A stretch of 64,000 bases of DNA from JADJLQ01 sp964405735 (GCA_964405735.1 CAYOPD010000002.1:1-64000); one strand, 5' to 3'. Counted from the first letter of the stretch, positions 1 through 8,424 are shown. The notes: a model not told the origin generated them from the sequence alone. Made by a program: numbers and translations.

Positions 1-3
1 TAG

Positions 4-11
4 TATCTTTG
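4..11 (+). promoter_or_regulatory. -7 promoter box of the heptose operon
   Basis: The octamer TATCTTTG matches the Bacteroidota -7 consensus TAnnTTTG in every fixed position. Only four bases (AGGC) separate it from the ATG at 16, so a transcript from this box would have almost no 5' leader. The -33 element would lie outside the window. Assignment rests on consensus and position only. Confidence 0.55.
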
Positions 12-15
12 AGGC

Positions 16-1047
16 ATGATTATCAGATCGAGGGCACCCCTGCGCATTGGGCTGGCCGGCGGGGGCACAGATGTATCGCCTTATTCCGATCTCTATGGTG
101 GGGCTATACTGAATGCGACGATCAGCATTTTTGCCCATGCCACCATCCTTCCGGCCAAAGACAACCGCATCCGGATAGAATCCCTGGACCTTGAAGAAAC
201 CCTTGACCTCCGGAAAACCAGGAAGCTGGAAATCGACGGCAAGCTGGATCTGATCAAAGGAACCCATAACCATATCTTTAAAAACCATAAAGGCAATCTG
301 CCTTCTTACGGAATCAGTACCTATGTGGATGTGCCCAAAGGTTCCGGCCTGGGCGCTTCATCCACCCTTACGGTAGCCATTGCGGCCGCCTACGGCGAAT
401 GGCTGAAACTGCCTATGGGTGAATACGATCTCGCTCGCACCGCTTACCAGATCGAAAGGCACGATCTCAAAATTGCAGGAGGCAAACAGGATCAGTACGC
501 GGCCACTTTCGGTGGATTCAATTTCATGGAGTTCTACAAAGACGATAAAGTGATTGTAAATCCGCTTCGTGTTCGCCCGGAATACATCCACGAACTTGAA
601 TTGAACATTCTGTTGTATTACACGGGCACCTCCCGGTTGTCTTCCACCATTATTGAAAAACAGGCTTCCAACTTCACCATCAAAAAAGAGCAGTCCCTGG
701 ACGCCGCCCACAAATTGAAAGAACAGGCCATCCTCATGAAAGAAGCCCTGCTCACCGGCCGTTTGAATGAAATCGGGGCTTTGCTCGACTATGGCTGGCA
801 ACAAAAAAAGAAAACCGCGTCCGGCATATCCAATCCCATGATCGATGAGATATACGAACAAGCCCTGAAACACGGGGCCACCGGAGGAAAAATCTCCGGT
901 GCCGGCGGAGGAGGCTTTCTGATGCTTTATGCACCGGGAAATTCAAGGTATAAAATCATACGCGCCCTTGAACCCCTGGGAGGAGTATTCAAACCATTCA
1001 ACTTTATGCAGCAGGGAATCACCACCTGGACCATCAACCACCATTAA
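16..1047 (+). CDS. hddA: D-glycero-alpha-D-manno-heptose 7-phosphate kinase (GHMP family)
   Basis: Cytoplasmic GHMP-superfamily kinase of 343 residues, the usual length for HddA. It should phosphorylate C-1 of D,D-heptose 7-phosphate to the 1,7-bisphosphate on the GDP-heptose route. All three GHMP motifs are visible: the N-terminal APLRIGLAGGGTD (7-19), the ATP-binding PKGSGLGASS (107-116) and the C-terminal glycine-rich KISGAGGGG (about 292-300). The next genes encode the isomerase, guanylyltransferase and phosphatase of the same pathway, which fixes the substrate better than the sequence alone. gmhA starts 3 bases after the stop. The ATG at 16 directly follows a -7 box. Other sugar GHMP kinases are the alternative but fit the context less well. 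Confidence 0.93.
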   Translation: MIIRSRAPLRIGLAGGGTDVSPYSDLYGGAILNATISIFAHATILPAKDNRIRIESLDLEETLDLRKTRKLEIDGKLDLIKGTHNHIFKNHKGNLPSYGISTYVDVPKGSGLGASSTLTVAIAAAYGEWLKLPMGEYDLARTAYQIERHDLKIAGGKQDQYAATFGGFNFMEFYKDDKVIVNPLRVRPEYIHELELNILLYYTGTSRLSSTIIEKQASNFTIKKEQSLDAAHKLKEQAILMKEALLTGRLNEIGALLDYGWQQKKKTASGISNPMIDEIYEQALKHGATGGKISGAGGGGFLMLYAPGNSRYKIIRALEPLGGVFKPFNFMQQGITTWTINHH

Positions 1048-1050
1048 ATC

Positions 1051-1629
1051 ATGTTTGAGGAAAAAATCATTCAAACCATACAACAAAGCATCCGGGTTAA
1101 AAATGAGATTTGCCAAAACCAGCTGCTGATTGGCAAAATCAGCCAGGCTGCCGAGGCCTGTATTGAAACCTTTCAACGGGGTGGCAAGGTCCTGTTTTGC
1201 GGCAATGGAGGCAGCGCGGCGGATGCCCAGCACCTGGCTGCCGAGTTTTCCGGCCGCTTTTACAAAGACCGTCCTCCCTTGTTTTCGGAAGCCCTTCACG
1301 TCAATACGTCCTACCTGACTGCTGTTGGAAATGATTACGGTTTTGATCAGGTGTATTCAAGGATTATAAAAGGTATCGGAAAAAGCGGAGATATCCTGGT
1401 CGGGCTGAGCACCTCCGGCAATTCACTGAACATCCTTAACGCCTTTGAAGCGGCACATGACCGCGGCATGACCTGTATCGGATTCACAGGAGCCACCGGG
1501 GGCAAGATGGCGGCCCTCACTGACCTGCTTATCAATATTCCTTCCACGGATACTCCCCGGATCCAGGAATGCCATATCACCCTGGGGCATATCCTGTGTG
1601 AGCTGGTTGAAAAATCCTTATTCCCCTGA
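1051..1629 (+). CDS. gmhA: Phosphoheptose isomerase
   Basis: SIS-domain isomerase of 192 residues, the normal GmhA length. It converts sedoheptulose 7-phosphate to D-glycero-D-manno-heptose 7-phosphate, the first step toward nucleotide-activated heptose. The phosphosugar-binding loops CGNGGSAADAQH (about 50-61) and STSGNS (120-125) are intact, and the C-terminal helix with QECHITLGH carries the conserved catalytic His region. It lies between hddA (3-base gap) and hddC (stop and start overlap as TGATG), so the genes are surely cotranscribed and probably translationally coupled. Confidence 0.95.
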   Translation: MFEEKIIQTIQQSIRVKNEICQNQLLIGKISQAAEACIETFQRGGKVLFCGNGGSAADAQHLAAEFSGRFYKDRPPLFSEALHVNTSYLTAVGNDYGFDQVYSRIIKGIGKSGDILVGLSTSGNSLNILNAFEAAHDRGMTCIGFTGATGGKMAALTDLLINIPSTDTPRIQECHITLGHILCELVEKSLFP

Positions 1630-2321
1630 TGATCGCTATCGTCCTGGCAGGTGGTTTAGGTACCCGGCTACGCCCGGTCACCGGGGATCGAATGCCAAAA
1701 GCTATGGTTCCGGTACAGGGTAAACCATTTTTACATTGGCAACTGAATTATTTAAAAAAACAGGGAATCAAAAAAATAATCCTGGCGGTTTCTTTCCATG
1801 CCGGCCAGGTAAGCGATTATTTTGGTTCTGATTTCCAGGGACTCCCCCTGGAATACTCTGTGGAAAAACAACCCCTGGGTACAGGAGGGGCAACGAGGAA
1901 GGCCATGGAGCTTTCCGGCAACAAACCTGTATTTGTCTGTAACGGAGACACCTGGTTCCGGGTGAACCTGGAACGCATGAAACAAATTCATAGTCAGGCG
2001 GGGAATGCAGTCACCCTCGCCCTGAAGAAAATGAACCGGTTTAACCGGTACGGATCGGTCAACCTGGGACACCAGGACCGGATCATCCATTTTGAAGAAA
2101 AAAAATGGCTCGAGACCGGTTATATCAACGGGGGGATTTATTATTTCAAACCGGCTCAGCTCAGGGATTTTCCATCGGATGCAGCCTTCTCTCTGGAAAA
2201 GGATTTTTTCGAAAAGAAAGTGAACAAGATTAAAATCGGAGGATACCGCTCCCGCGCAACTTTTATCGATATTGGCATTCCCGAAGACTACCACATCATC
2301 CAATCCCTGAATCTGCAATGA
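1629..2321 (+). CDS. hddC: D-glycero-alpha-D-manno-heptose 1-phosphate guanylyltransferase
   Basis: Nucleotidyltransferase of the sugar-phosphate NTP-transferase family, 230 residues. The N-terminal nucleotide-binding motif LAGGLGTRLRP (6-16) is followed by PKAMVPVQGKPFL, and the metal-binding Asp lies in CNGDTWF. The fold alone does not tell GTP from ATP or CTP use. The call as HddC (GDP-heptose-forming) comes from neighbouring hddA, which is specific to the GDP branch; ADP-heptose pathways use the fused HldE instead. It overlaps gmhA by one base and gmhB by four (ATGA). The product likely feeds an S-layer, capsule or O-chain heptosyltransferase elsewhere in the genome. Confidence 0.88.
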   Translation: MIAIVLAGGLGTRLRPVTGDRMPKAMVPVQGKPFLHWQLNYLKKQGIKKIILAVSFHAGQVSDYFGSDFQGLPLEYSVEKQPLGTGGATRKAMELSGNKPVFVCNGDTWFRVNLERMKQIHSQAGNAVTLALKKMNRFNRYGSVNLGHQDRIIHFEEKKWLETGYINGGIYYFKPAQLRDFPSDAAFSLEKDFFEKKVNKIKIGGYRSRATFIDIGIPEDYHIIQSLNLQ

Positions 2322-2863
2322 ACAAACGAAACAATCCGGCCAGGGCCCTATTCCTGGACCGGGATGGGGTAATCAACAGGAGGATACCGGGGGATTATGT
2401 AAAAACCTGGAATGAATTTGATTTCCTGCCCGGAGTGCTCCAGGCTTTAAGGATGCTGCGCCCCTGCTATAACCCAATCCTGGTGGTCACCAATCAGCAG
2501 GGCATCGGCAAGGGCATCATGACAAAAGCCGACCTTACCGGAATCCACCGCCATATGAAAAAAATCATCCGTAAAAATGGAGGGCATATTGACCGGATTT
2601 ATTATTGCCCTGACATGGAGTCCGGACAGCCCAACTGCCGCAAACCCGGTATAAAGATGGGGATGCAGGCCAAAGCCGACTTTCCGGAAATCCATTTTGA
2701 AGAATCGGTGATGGTGGGTGATTCGGCCTCGGACCTGCTATTTGGTCGAAGCCTGGGCATGACCACCATACTCCTTGGGGAAAACCAATCTGAAGTGAAG
2801 GAACAGGCTGATTATGCCTTCCGGGACCTCATGGACTTTTACCTTAACTTTGTTAATAAATGA
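2318..2863 (+). CDS. gmhB: D-glycero-D-manno-heptose 1,7-bisphosphate 7-phosphatase
   Basis: HAD-superfamily phosphatase of 181 residues. The catalytic DRDG loop (D14, D16), motif TNQQGIGKG, the Lys of RKPG and the acidic motif VGDSASD are all present. It removes the 7-phosphate from heptose 1,7-bisphosphate. In the E. coli enzyme a zinc is held by a CPH...CxC arrangement. Here the corresponding stretch reads CPDMESGQPNCRKPG, so only two of the four usual ligands seem to remain and the zinc site is probably lost or remodelled. It overlaps hddC and the following Rid gene by four bases each, showing one compact operon. A related histidinol-phosphate phosphatase role is possible but unlikely here. 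Confidence 0.88.
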   Translation: MNKRNNPARALFLDRDGVINRRIPGDYVKTWNEFDFLPGVLQALRMLRPCYNPILVVTNQQGIGKGIMTKADLTGIHRHMKKIIRKNGGHIDRIYYCPDMESGQPNCRKPGIKMGMQAKADFPEIHFEESVMVGDSASDLLFGRSLGMTTILLGENQSEVKEQADYAFRDLMDFYLNFVNK

Positions 2864-3273
2864 ATCGTACACATATCACTTCCGGTGCCAGATGGGAAGA
2901 CCTTGTTGGTTATAGCCGGGCCATACGGATCGGGGACTGGATTGAAGTATCCGGCACCACTGCCATGATAGATGGACAACTGGTAGGCAAGGATGACCTC
3001 TACCTGCAGACCAGGACTTGTCTTGAAATCATTGAAACGGCATTGCAGCGTGCCGGCTCTTCCATGAAGGACGTCATACGGACCCGGATCTATGTGACGG
3101 ATATCTCGAGATGGGAAGAAGCCGGAAAGGCCCATGGAGAGTTTTTCGGAAACATAAAACCGGCGACGGCCATGGTTCAGGTTGCTGCCCTTATTGATCC
3201 GGATATGCTGGTGGAGATTGAGGCTACTGCATGGGCAAGTCCGGGGAACAAAGATCCCGGCACCGGCGTTTAG
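2860..3273 (+). CDS. Rid/YjgF-family protein
   Basis: Small cytoplasmic protein of 137 residues with the YjgF/YER057c/UK114 fold; the segment DVIRTRIYVTDISRWEEAG and the C-terminal VEIEATAWA are typical. Canonical RidA hydrolyses reactive enamines/imines from PLP enzymes using an Arg in a PARS-type motif. Here the matching segment reads KPATAMVQVAAL, with Thr where that Arg should be, so 2-iminopropanoate deaminase activity is doubtful and it may belong to another Rid subgroup. The start overlaps gmhB by four bases (ATGA), so it is expressed with the heptose genes, although no biochemical link is evident. Confidence 0.8.
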   Translation: MNRTHITSGARWEDLVGYSRAIRIGDWIEVSGTTAMIDGQLVGKDDLYLQTRTCLEIIETALQRAGSSMKDVIRTRIYVTDISRWEEAGKAHGEFFGNIKPATAMVQVAALIDPDMLVEIEATAWASPGNKDPGTGV

Positions 3274-3282
3274 ACCTAACCC

Positions 3283-3909
3283 ATGTACCTGGTTAAAGAA
3301 ATATTCTATACCCTGCAAGGTGAGGGTGTGCATACCGGCCGGCCGGCGGTATTCCTGCGTTTTGCCGGATGCAACCTCTGGAACGGGCTCGAGTCACACC
3401 GCGCTTCTGCCATTTGTAAATTCTGTGATACGGATTTTGTAGGACTGGATGGGCTTCATGGAGGCAAATACGACGCCGAAGGCCTGGTCGAAATGATTCT
3501 TTCACTCTGGCCGGATCCGGCGACCCCCATCTACCTGGTTTGCACCGGTGGAGAGCCGGCCTTGCAAATGGACCAACCGCTGGTGGATGCACTTCATCGG
3601 GCCGGGATCATCATAGCCATAGAGACCAACGGTACCCTGGCCCTTCCGGAGGGCATCGACTGGATTTGTGTAAGCCCCAAATCAAATACGGCGCTCGCGC
3701 TCACAGGGGGGAATGAACTGAAACTGGTTTATCCGCAGGAAGATGCCTTACCGGAACAGTTTGAACACCTGGATTTTGAACATTTCAGCCTCCAACCCAT
3801 GGATGGACCCCAGGTAAAAATCAATACGTCAAAATGCCTCGAATATTGCCGGAACCACCCCAGGTGGAAACTGAGCTTGCAGACCCACAAAATTTTGGAA
3901 ATACCCTGA
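3283..3909 (+). CDS. queE: 7-carboxy-7-deazaguanine synthase
   Basis: Radical-SAM enzyme of 208 residues that converts 6-carboxytetrahydropterin to 7-carboxy-7-deazaguanine in queuosine/deazapurine biosynthesis. It starts with the QueE signature FYTLQGEG and has the cluster-binding cysteines in the C-x14-C-x2-C spacing (C30, C45, C48) of the E. coli-type subgroup rather than the compact CxxxCxxC of most radical-SAM proteins. CTGGEPALQ is the SAM-contacting GGEP motif. It lies 9 bases after the Rid gene and is the last gene of the operon. No other queuosine gene is in the window. Confidence 0.93.
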   Translation: MYLVKEIFYTLQGEGVHTGRPAVFLRFAGCNLWNGLESHRASAICKFCDTDFVGLDGLHGGKYDAEGLVEMILSLWPDPATPIYLVCTGGEPALQMDQPLVDALHRAGIIIAIETNGTLALPEGIDWICVSPKSNTALALTGGNELKLVYPQEDALPEQFEHLDFEHFSLQPMDGPQVKINTSKCLEYCRNHPRWKLSLQTHKILEIP

Positions 3910-3994
3910 AGGTGGATGGCGGTGGGCGAATTTGAAACACTGAATACCTCTTTGTCAACCCGGTAACAAACCTCTGGTATCCTTAAACCGGAAC

Positions 3995-4002
3995 TAAGTT
4001 TG
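3995..4002 (+). promoter_or_regulatory. -7 promoter box of the DUF697 gene
   Basis: TAAGTTTG matches TAnnTTTG. It lies 21 bases before the ATG at 4024. It covers the in-frame TTG at 4000, which argues that the TTG is not the start codon. Confidence 0.5.
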
Positions 4003-4023
4003 GACAGAAATTGTACTACTTAC

Positions 4024-4698
4024 ATGTCGATATATAAGGATATTGGTCGAATTTTATTTAAAGGCGGGAAGCAGGCCTATAATTTTAGCAAAAAAATGAA
4101 TTCCAGCATGGACAACAGTAAAAACAATAAAAATGATCTGGCCCAGGAAATTGTAAAAACCCATCTATTACTGGCAGTGGGCGGAGGCCTTATCCCGGTA
4201 CCCCTGGTGGATTTTGCAGCCGTCACCGGAGTTCAGATCAATATGATTCGTTCCCTGGCGAAACTTTACGGCGTCGATTTTAATGAACAAATAGGTAAGA
4301 GCATAGTCTCCTCCCTGGTCGGAACTTCGCTGGCAAGACTGGCAGCGTCAGCCGTGAAAGCCATTCCCCTGATCGGTTCTATTCTTGGAGCGGCATCCAT
4401 GTCCGTACTGTCCGGTGCGAGTACATACGCGGTCGGGCAAGTGTTTATTCAGCATTTTGGCAAAGGGGGCACGCTCGACGATTTTAATCCGGAACAGGCC
4501 AAATCCAAATACCAGGAAGAGTTCGAAAGAGGTAAAGAATTCAGCATCCGTACCGAAAAGGAACAAAAGTCGGGTTCCTCCCAATCCCGGGATGATATTT
4601 TTGCAGCCCTTGAACGGCTGAATGAACTCAAAAACCGGGGAGTCCTTTCTGAAGAAGAATACAACAGTCAGAAAGAAAAACTGCTCGGAAGGATTTAA
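4024..4698 (+). CDS. DUF697-like membrane protein with C-terminal SHOCT domain
   Basis: Protein of 224 residues from the ATG at 4024; an upstream TTG would fall inside the probable promoter. After a basic, Asn/Lys-rich N-terminus come two hydrophobic glycine-rich segments, around VGGGLIPVPLVDFAAV and AIPLIGSILGAASMSVLSGA, which resemble the DUF697/YcjF family of membrane-associated proteins. A charged linker leads to a final helix pair, IFAALERLNELKNRGVLSEE..., a typical SHOCT (short C-terminal oligomerisation) domain. No enzymatic motif is visible. It stands alone with its own promoter and converges on the helicase gene. The function is unknown; a structural or membrane-stress role is only a guess. 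Confidence 0.75.
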   Translation: MSIYKDIGRILFKGGKQAYNFSKKMNSSMDNSKNNKNDLAQEIVKTHLLLAVGGGLIPVPLVDFAAVTGVQINMIRSLAKLYGVDFNEQIGKSIVSSLVGTSLARLAASAVKAIPLIGSILGAASMSVLSGASTYAVGQVFIQHFGKGGTLDDFNPEQAKSKYQEEFERGKEFSIRTEKEQKSGSSQSRDDIFAALERLNELKNRGVLSEEEYNSQKEKLLGRI

Positions 4699-4957
4699 TG
4701 GAGCTCACACTTTGATATGCAATTAAAGGCCTGAGGGGCAATGCCTGAAGGGCCGACATTACCCAGCATTGGGCGAGCCTGCCTAATGCCGGGAATTGGA
4801 ATAACCTTATTCGCCCTGAAAGGGAATCATTTATTCATATGCCAATCTTTTTTATCAGAACCAGGATCGTTAATACGTTTAAGAAGTGGATTTAAGGGTG
4901 GGGGGAATAGTGGCAGGGACAATAAATTAATGATGCCCAGATAAACGATCTTTTGTT
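4699..4957. repeat. Intergenic spacer with degenerate palindromic (REP-like) repeat
   Basis: This 259-base spacer between convergent genes holds several short interrupted palindromes: GCCCTGAAAGGG near 4815, CCCAGCATTGGG near 4763, and paired GGCCT/AGGGCC stretches. The arrangement resembles palindromic intergenic repeats common in Bacteroidota, here in decayed form. The only open frame inside it (4741-4944) has low-complexity, non-protein-like sequence and I regard it as an accident of the repeat. No terminator with a T-run is obvious. Confidence 0.45.
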
Positions 4958-7900
4958 CTAAACCACATCTGGGTCCCGCCCTTCCTGTTTACAATATTCA
5001 ATCAGTTCTTTATAAACAGGGTATTCACGGAGAATTTCCTCATTTCCGATGATGATCATTTGTTGTCTGGCTCTCGTCAGGGCTACATTGAGTTTGCGGT
5101 CCACTCCATCATCCGAGAGGGAGATCATGTTTTGAATCTGGCTGAACCGGTTGGTGCACAGGGAGAAGATGATGATATCCCTGGCCCCGCCCTGGTATCG
5201 TTCCACGGTATCAATCGTGAGTTGATCCGGATCCATTTCATGATCCTGCAAAGTCTTTCGAATCTGGGCGATCTGTGCCCGGTAAGGAGTGATCACCCCA
5301 ATGGAATGGGCATGGAGGCTCAGGCCATTATAAGAATAGAGCCGCCGGATAGACTGAATGCAATCAACCACAAGGTCCGCTTCCATCCGGTTTATTTTTG
5401 ATTTTCCCTGATTGTCTGTTGGGGCGGACAGATACAACATCCTTTTCCGGGCGATATCCAGGATGAGTCCCTGCCAGAACGGATCTGTTTTGTAGGCCAA
5501 TGCTTGTTCGAGTTCGCGCCTGACATCCGGCTGTTGAAGGACACGAAGCGCATCATCATAAAAATGGCGGCTGGGAAACTGCATGATGGAGCGGTGCATC
5601 CGGCCCTGTTCACGGAGAATATCAAAAGACCAGGTCCATTGATTTGATTTGCAGGTGTTCATCATTCGTTCAAAAAGGGAATTACGCAGGTTGACCAGGC
5701 CGATCTCTTTCAATTCAGGGCTTTGTACGGCGCTATCGTCCCTGCGCTGAACCACTACTGCCGGCAATTGCCTGTGATCGCCGATTAAAACCCATTTTTT
5801 CACCCTGGGCAGGATACCTGCAAGCATGGGTTCAAGGATCTGGGAGGCTTCATCTACGATGACCCAGTCAAACTTTTTGAGTTGGAAAAGTTCCGGTTTG
5901 CCGTTGATGCTGGTCAGGGTTCCGGTGACGATTCGGTGGCTTTCGATCAATTGTTTAAACTCCGATCTCCTTTCCAGTCCGCTGGCCTGTTCATCCAGAA
6001 AATGTTTCCAGAATTTTTTCAGGGCGGTATGACGGGCCCCTATTCGCAGAAAATCAAGGGAGGCGGATTCCAGCGCTTCACAGATTTCATCCACCGCCCG
6101 GTTGGTATAGGCGAGCAGTAGGATGGATTCATTGGTTTGGGTAAAAAGGTGCTGGCTCAGCGACCGGAGCATGATGCTCGTCTTACCCGTACCCGGTGGT
6201 CCCCAGAGGAGAAAATAATCCCGGGTTTTTATAATCTTTTGCAGAATGGTTTTTTGTTCCTCGTTGAGGTCCTGGGGCAAGTCGATATCCTCTTGCCGAC
6301 CTTCGGGAATGCCCGGGGGACGCTGGCCAAAAAGGAGTTGCCTTTTTTCCTGATCCCCGGTGAGAAATTCAAAAAGGTTGCGATATAAAATATGAAAGCT
6401 GCTATCGATCAGATCATGCTCCAGGTTCCAGTATTTCCATTCTGAAAAAATATTTTTCCGGCGCTGTTTGTTCCGGAGCCGGATCACCAGCTGGTTTGCC
6501 CTGATATCGATGATGGAACATTTGAAGATCTGGTGCTCGAGGGCGGAAGCCCCGGACCAGGTATGGGGATACAATACACCGATGTCCCCTTGTCTGAAAT
6601 TAGCCAGTTCATTGGATTCCGAGGTACGTTCGAAGGTCAGAAATTCATCCTCTTCCCGGATCTCTCCGGCTTTGAAGACCAGGTGGCTGAGGATGGCAAA
6701 ATTATCCTCTTTCTCCAGACGGTTGTTCAGCCATAGGGAAGCCATGCCATTGTTTGATTCATCACTGTGTTCTCCCACCTTCGCCAGGTGATGTTCGCGC
6801 GCTATGAATCCGGTAAATTCCATGAGATAGGCTTTTTCCAGCCCCGTCAGGGATTGGTATGCCGTTTCAAATCCCTGAAGGTCATTGGCGATAAACCCTT
6901 GCGGGTATGGCAAGAGCGCCGGCCGCAATTGTTCGAACATTCCTGCCAGTTCTTCACTCCTGCTGAGCCTGAGTTCCAGGATCACCAGTTCGTTGCGTAC
7001 GGCAATCGCTTCGATCTGCTGGGCTTTGACCGGTGGGGCAAAACGCAACGATTTCTGGTCCTGTTGGGAGTAGAGAATATAACTGGACAGGCGGGTCTTG
7101 TTTTTGAAAACGCTCCGGATGAGCAGATCGTATAACAAGGTCTGGATATAATTGTTTGGGTTGATTCCGTATGCGTTGGTCTTATAGGGTTTGGAGCTTT
7201 TAAGTTCAACGATATGGGCCAGGTTTCTTTCCGGGGTCTCGTGGTAAAGGTCCAGCCGGCCTTGCAAACCGTAGATCGCCGATATGAAGGTGGGTTCCAG
7301 GAATACCCCTTCCGCGGTAATGCCGATCTGGCTGAATTCTTCACGGGTGACGCGCCGGAGGTTATTAAAATGGGTTCTCGCTTTGACATTGAGATCGATT
7401 ACTTCCCGGTCTTCCAATACCGTGCATTCCAGGGGATAGATCTTAAAGAATTGTTTCATCAGGGCGGGGAAATCCACATTGGGATCCACCATGATCTCAT
7501 CGAGAAAAAAGTTGGCGGCATTACCCAGCAGGATGCTCGGACTGGAAGGTTTGGGTTTGAATTTGTTCAGGAGATAGGACCAGGTCAGCACACCGAAATC
7601 CTTAAAACATTCTGCCACGGCCGTCACATCCACCAGGTAATCCGGTTCAAAAACCATCTGGTGGGGGATCCAGGTGCCCGCCGGTTCGACCTCAATATCG
7701 ATCAGCTGGATTGAAACAGGCAATGGACGCATTTTGAGATAGCCCTGCAACAACTCCGTTTGGGTATCGTTGATCCCGGACACATGATACCGGATGCGGA
7801 CGGCGTGATGGGGGTATTCTTCGCTTACCCCGGTGAGCACCTGGCTTTCCGCATCGGCAAAGGTGATCAATACGCGGCAATTGGTTATGGTTTTATCAAA

Positions 7901-8326
7901 ACGGGGTTCTTCAAATAAAACTTCCCAGCTTTTTTGTTCCCAATCCATGAACACCAGGGGACTGGATATTTCACAGAGATATTGAACTACCTGGTTGAGG
8001 CTATAGATGCCGAGTTTCAACAATTGTTCGGAGCTGAGGTTGCCTGGAGACTGGGTTTGATAAATCTGCTGGTAGGAAATTTTCCTGAAATGGTGCAATA
8101 ACGAGAGGTCCCGCCTGGGTATCTTGTACTGGATCCCGGTATAAACCATCCTCGCAAAGAGGGTGGAGAAATAAATTTTGTCATTGGCCGTGATCCTGTT
8201 GAAAAAGTAATTCAGGGCCTGGTACAAGCGGGTGATGGATTTGGTGCCTTCTTCAAAACCCTGCTGCTGGATGTCCTCAAGTTCCTGATAGATCAAGGTC
8301 GCAATCGACTCTTTTCCTTCAATCAT
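4958..8326 (-). CDS. Dna2-like nuclease-helicase (SF1B helicase with N-terminal PD-(D/E)XK nuclease)
   Basis: Large cytoplasmic protein of 1122 residues. The N-terminal half ends in a Cas4/RecB-type nuclease: GRLDLY, then HIVELKSSK, then QTLLYDLL (about 355-395) supply the Asp, the E-x-K and the Q-x3-Y motifs. The C-terminal half is a superfamily-1 helicase of the Upf1/Dna2 group with Walker A GPPGTGKT (about 708), Walker B VIVDEASQ (about 825), GDHRQLP and the arginine-bearing VALTRAR (about 1080). Eukaryotic Dna2 and Cas4 hold a 4Fe-4S cluster through four cysteines around the nuclease; no such set is visible here. A near-consensus -7 box (TATTTTTA) lies six bases upstream. It has no neighbouring defence genes, so end-processing in DNA repair is the likeliest role. 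Confidence 0.85.
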   Translation of the reverse strand: MIEGKESIATLIYQELEDIQQQGFEEGTKSITRLYQALNYFFNRITANDKIYFSTLFARMVYTGIQYKIPRRDLSLLHHFRKISYQQIYQTQSPGNLSSEQLLKLGIYSLNQVVQYLCEISSPLVFMDWEQKSWEVLFEEPRFDKTITNCRVLITFADAESQVLTGVSEEYPHHAVRIRYHVSGINDTQTELLQGYLKMRPLPVSIQLIDIEVEPAGTWIPHQMVFEPDYLVDVTAVAECFKDFGVLTWSYLLNKFKPKPSSPSILLGNAANFFLDEIMVDPNVDFPALMKQFFKIYPLECTVLEDREVIDLNVKARTHFNNLRRVTREEFSQIGITAEGVFLEPTFISAIYGLQGRLDLYHETPERNLAHIVELKSSKPYKTNAYGINPNNYIQTLLYDLLIRSVFKNKTRLSSYILYSQQDQKSLRFAPPVKAQQIEAIAVRNELVILELRLSRSEELAGMFEQLRPALLPYPQGFIANDLQGFETAYQSLTGLEKAYLMEFTGFIAREHHLAKVGEHSDESNNGMASLWLNNRLEKEDNFAILSHLVFKAGEIREEDEFLTFERTSESNELANFRQGDIGVLYPHTWSGASALEHQIFKCSIIDIRANQLVIRLRNKQRRKNIFSEWKYWNLEHDLIDSSFHILYRNLFEFLTGDQEKRQLLFGQRPPGIPEGRQEDIDLPQDLNEEQKTILQKIIKTRDYFLLWGPPGTGKTSIMLRSLSQHLFTQTNESILLLAYTNRAVDEICEALESASLDFLRIGARHTALKKFWKHFLDEQASGLERRSEFKQLIESHRIVTGTLTSINGKPELFQLKKFDWVIVDEASQILEPMLAGILPRVKKWVLIGDHRQLPAVVVQRRDDSAVQSPELKEIGLVNLRNSLFERMMNTCKSNQWTWSFDILREQGRMHRSIMQFPSRHFYDDALRVLQQPDVRRELEQALAYKTDPFWQGLILDIARKRMLYLSAPTDNQGKSKINRMEADLVVDCIQSIRRLYSYNGLSLHAHSIGVITPYRAQIAQIRKTLQDHEMDPDQLTIDTVERYQGGARDIIIFSLCTNRFSQIQNMISLSDDGVDRKLNVALTRARQQMIIIGNEEILREYPVYKELIEYCKQEGRDPDVV

Positions 8327-8424
8327 TCGAAGTAAAAATAGGGCATTTGATGGATTTATCGATGTATGGCATGGAATATGTTGTTAAGAAATCAAAAGGG
8401 CTTTTTCAGGTATAATCGATTTAT

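Noticed and set aside
4741..4944. 67-codon open frame starting MPEGP, reminiscent of the Fpg/Nei DNA-glycosylase N-terminus
   Set aside because: Only the first five residues match; the remainder is unlike any protein and coincides with palindromic repeat DNA.
4958..8326. Helicase considered as part of a defence system
   Set aside because: Nuclease-helicase fusions occur in defence islands, but here both neighbours are ordinary chromosomal genes and no partner genes are present.
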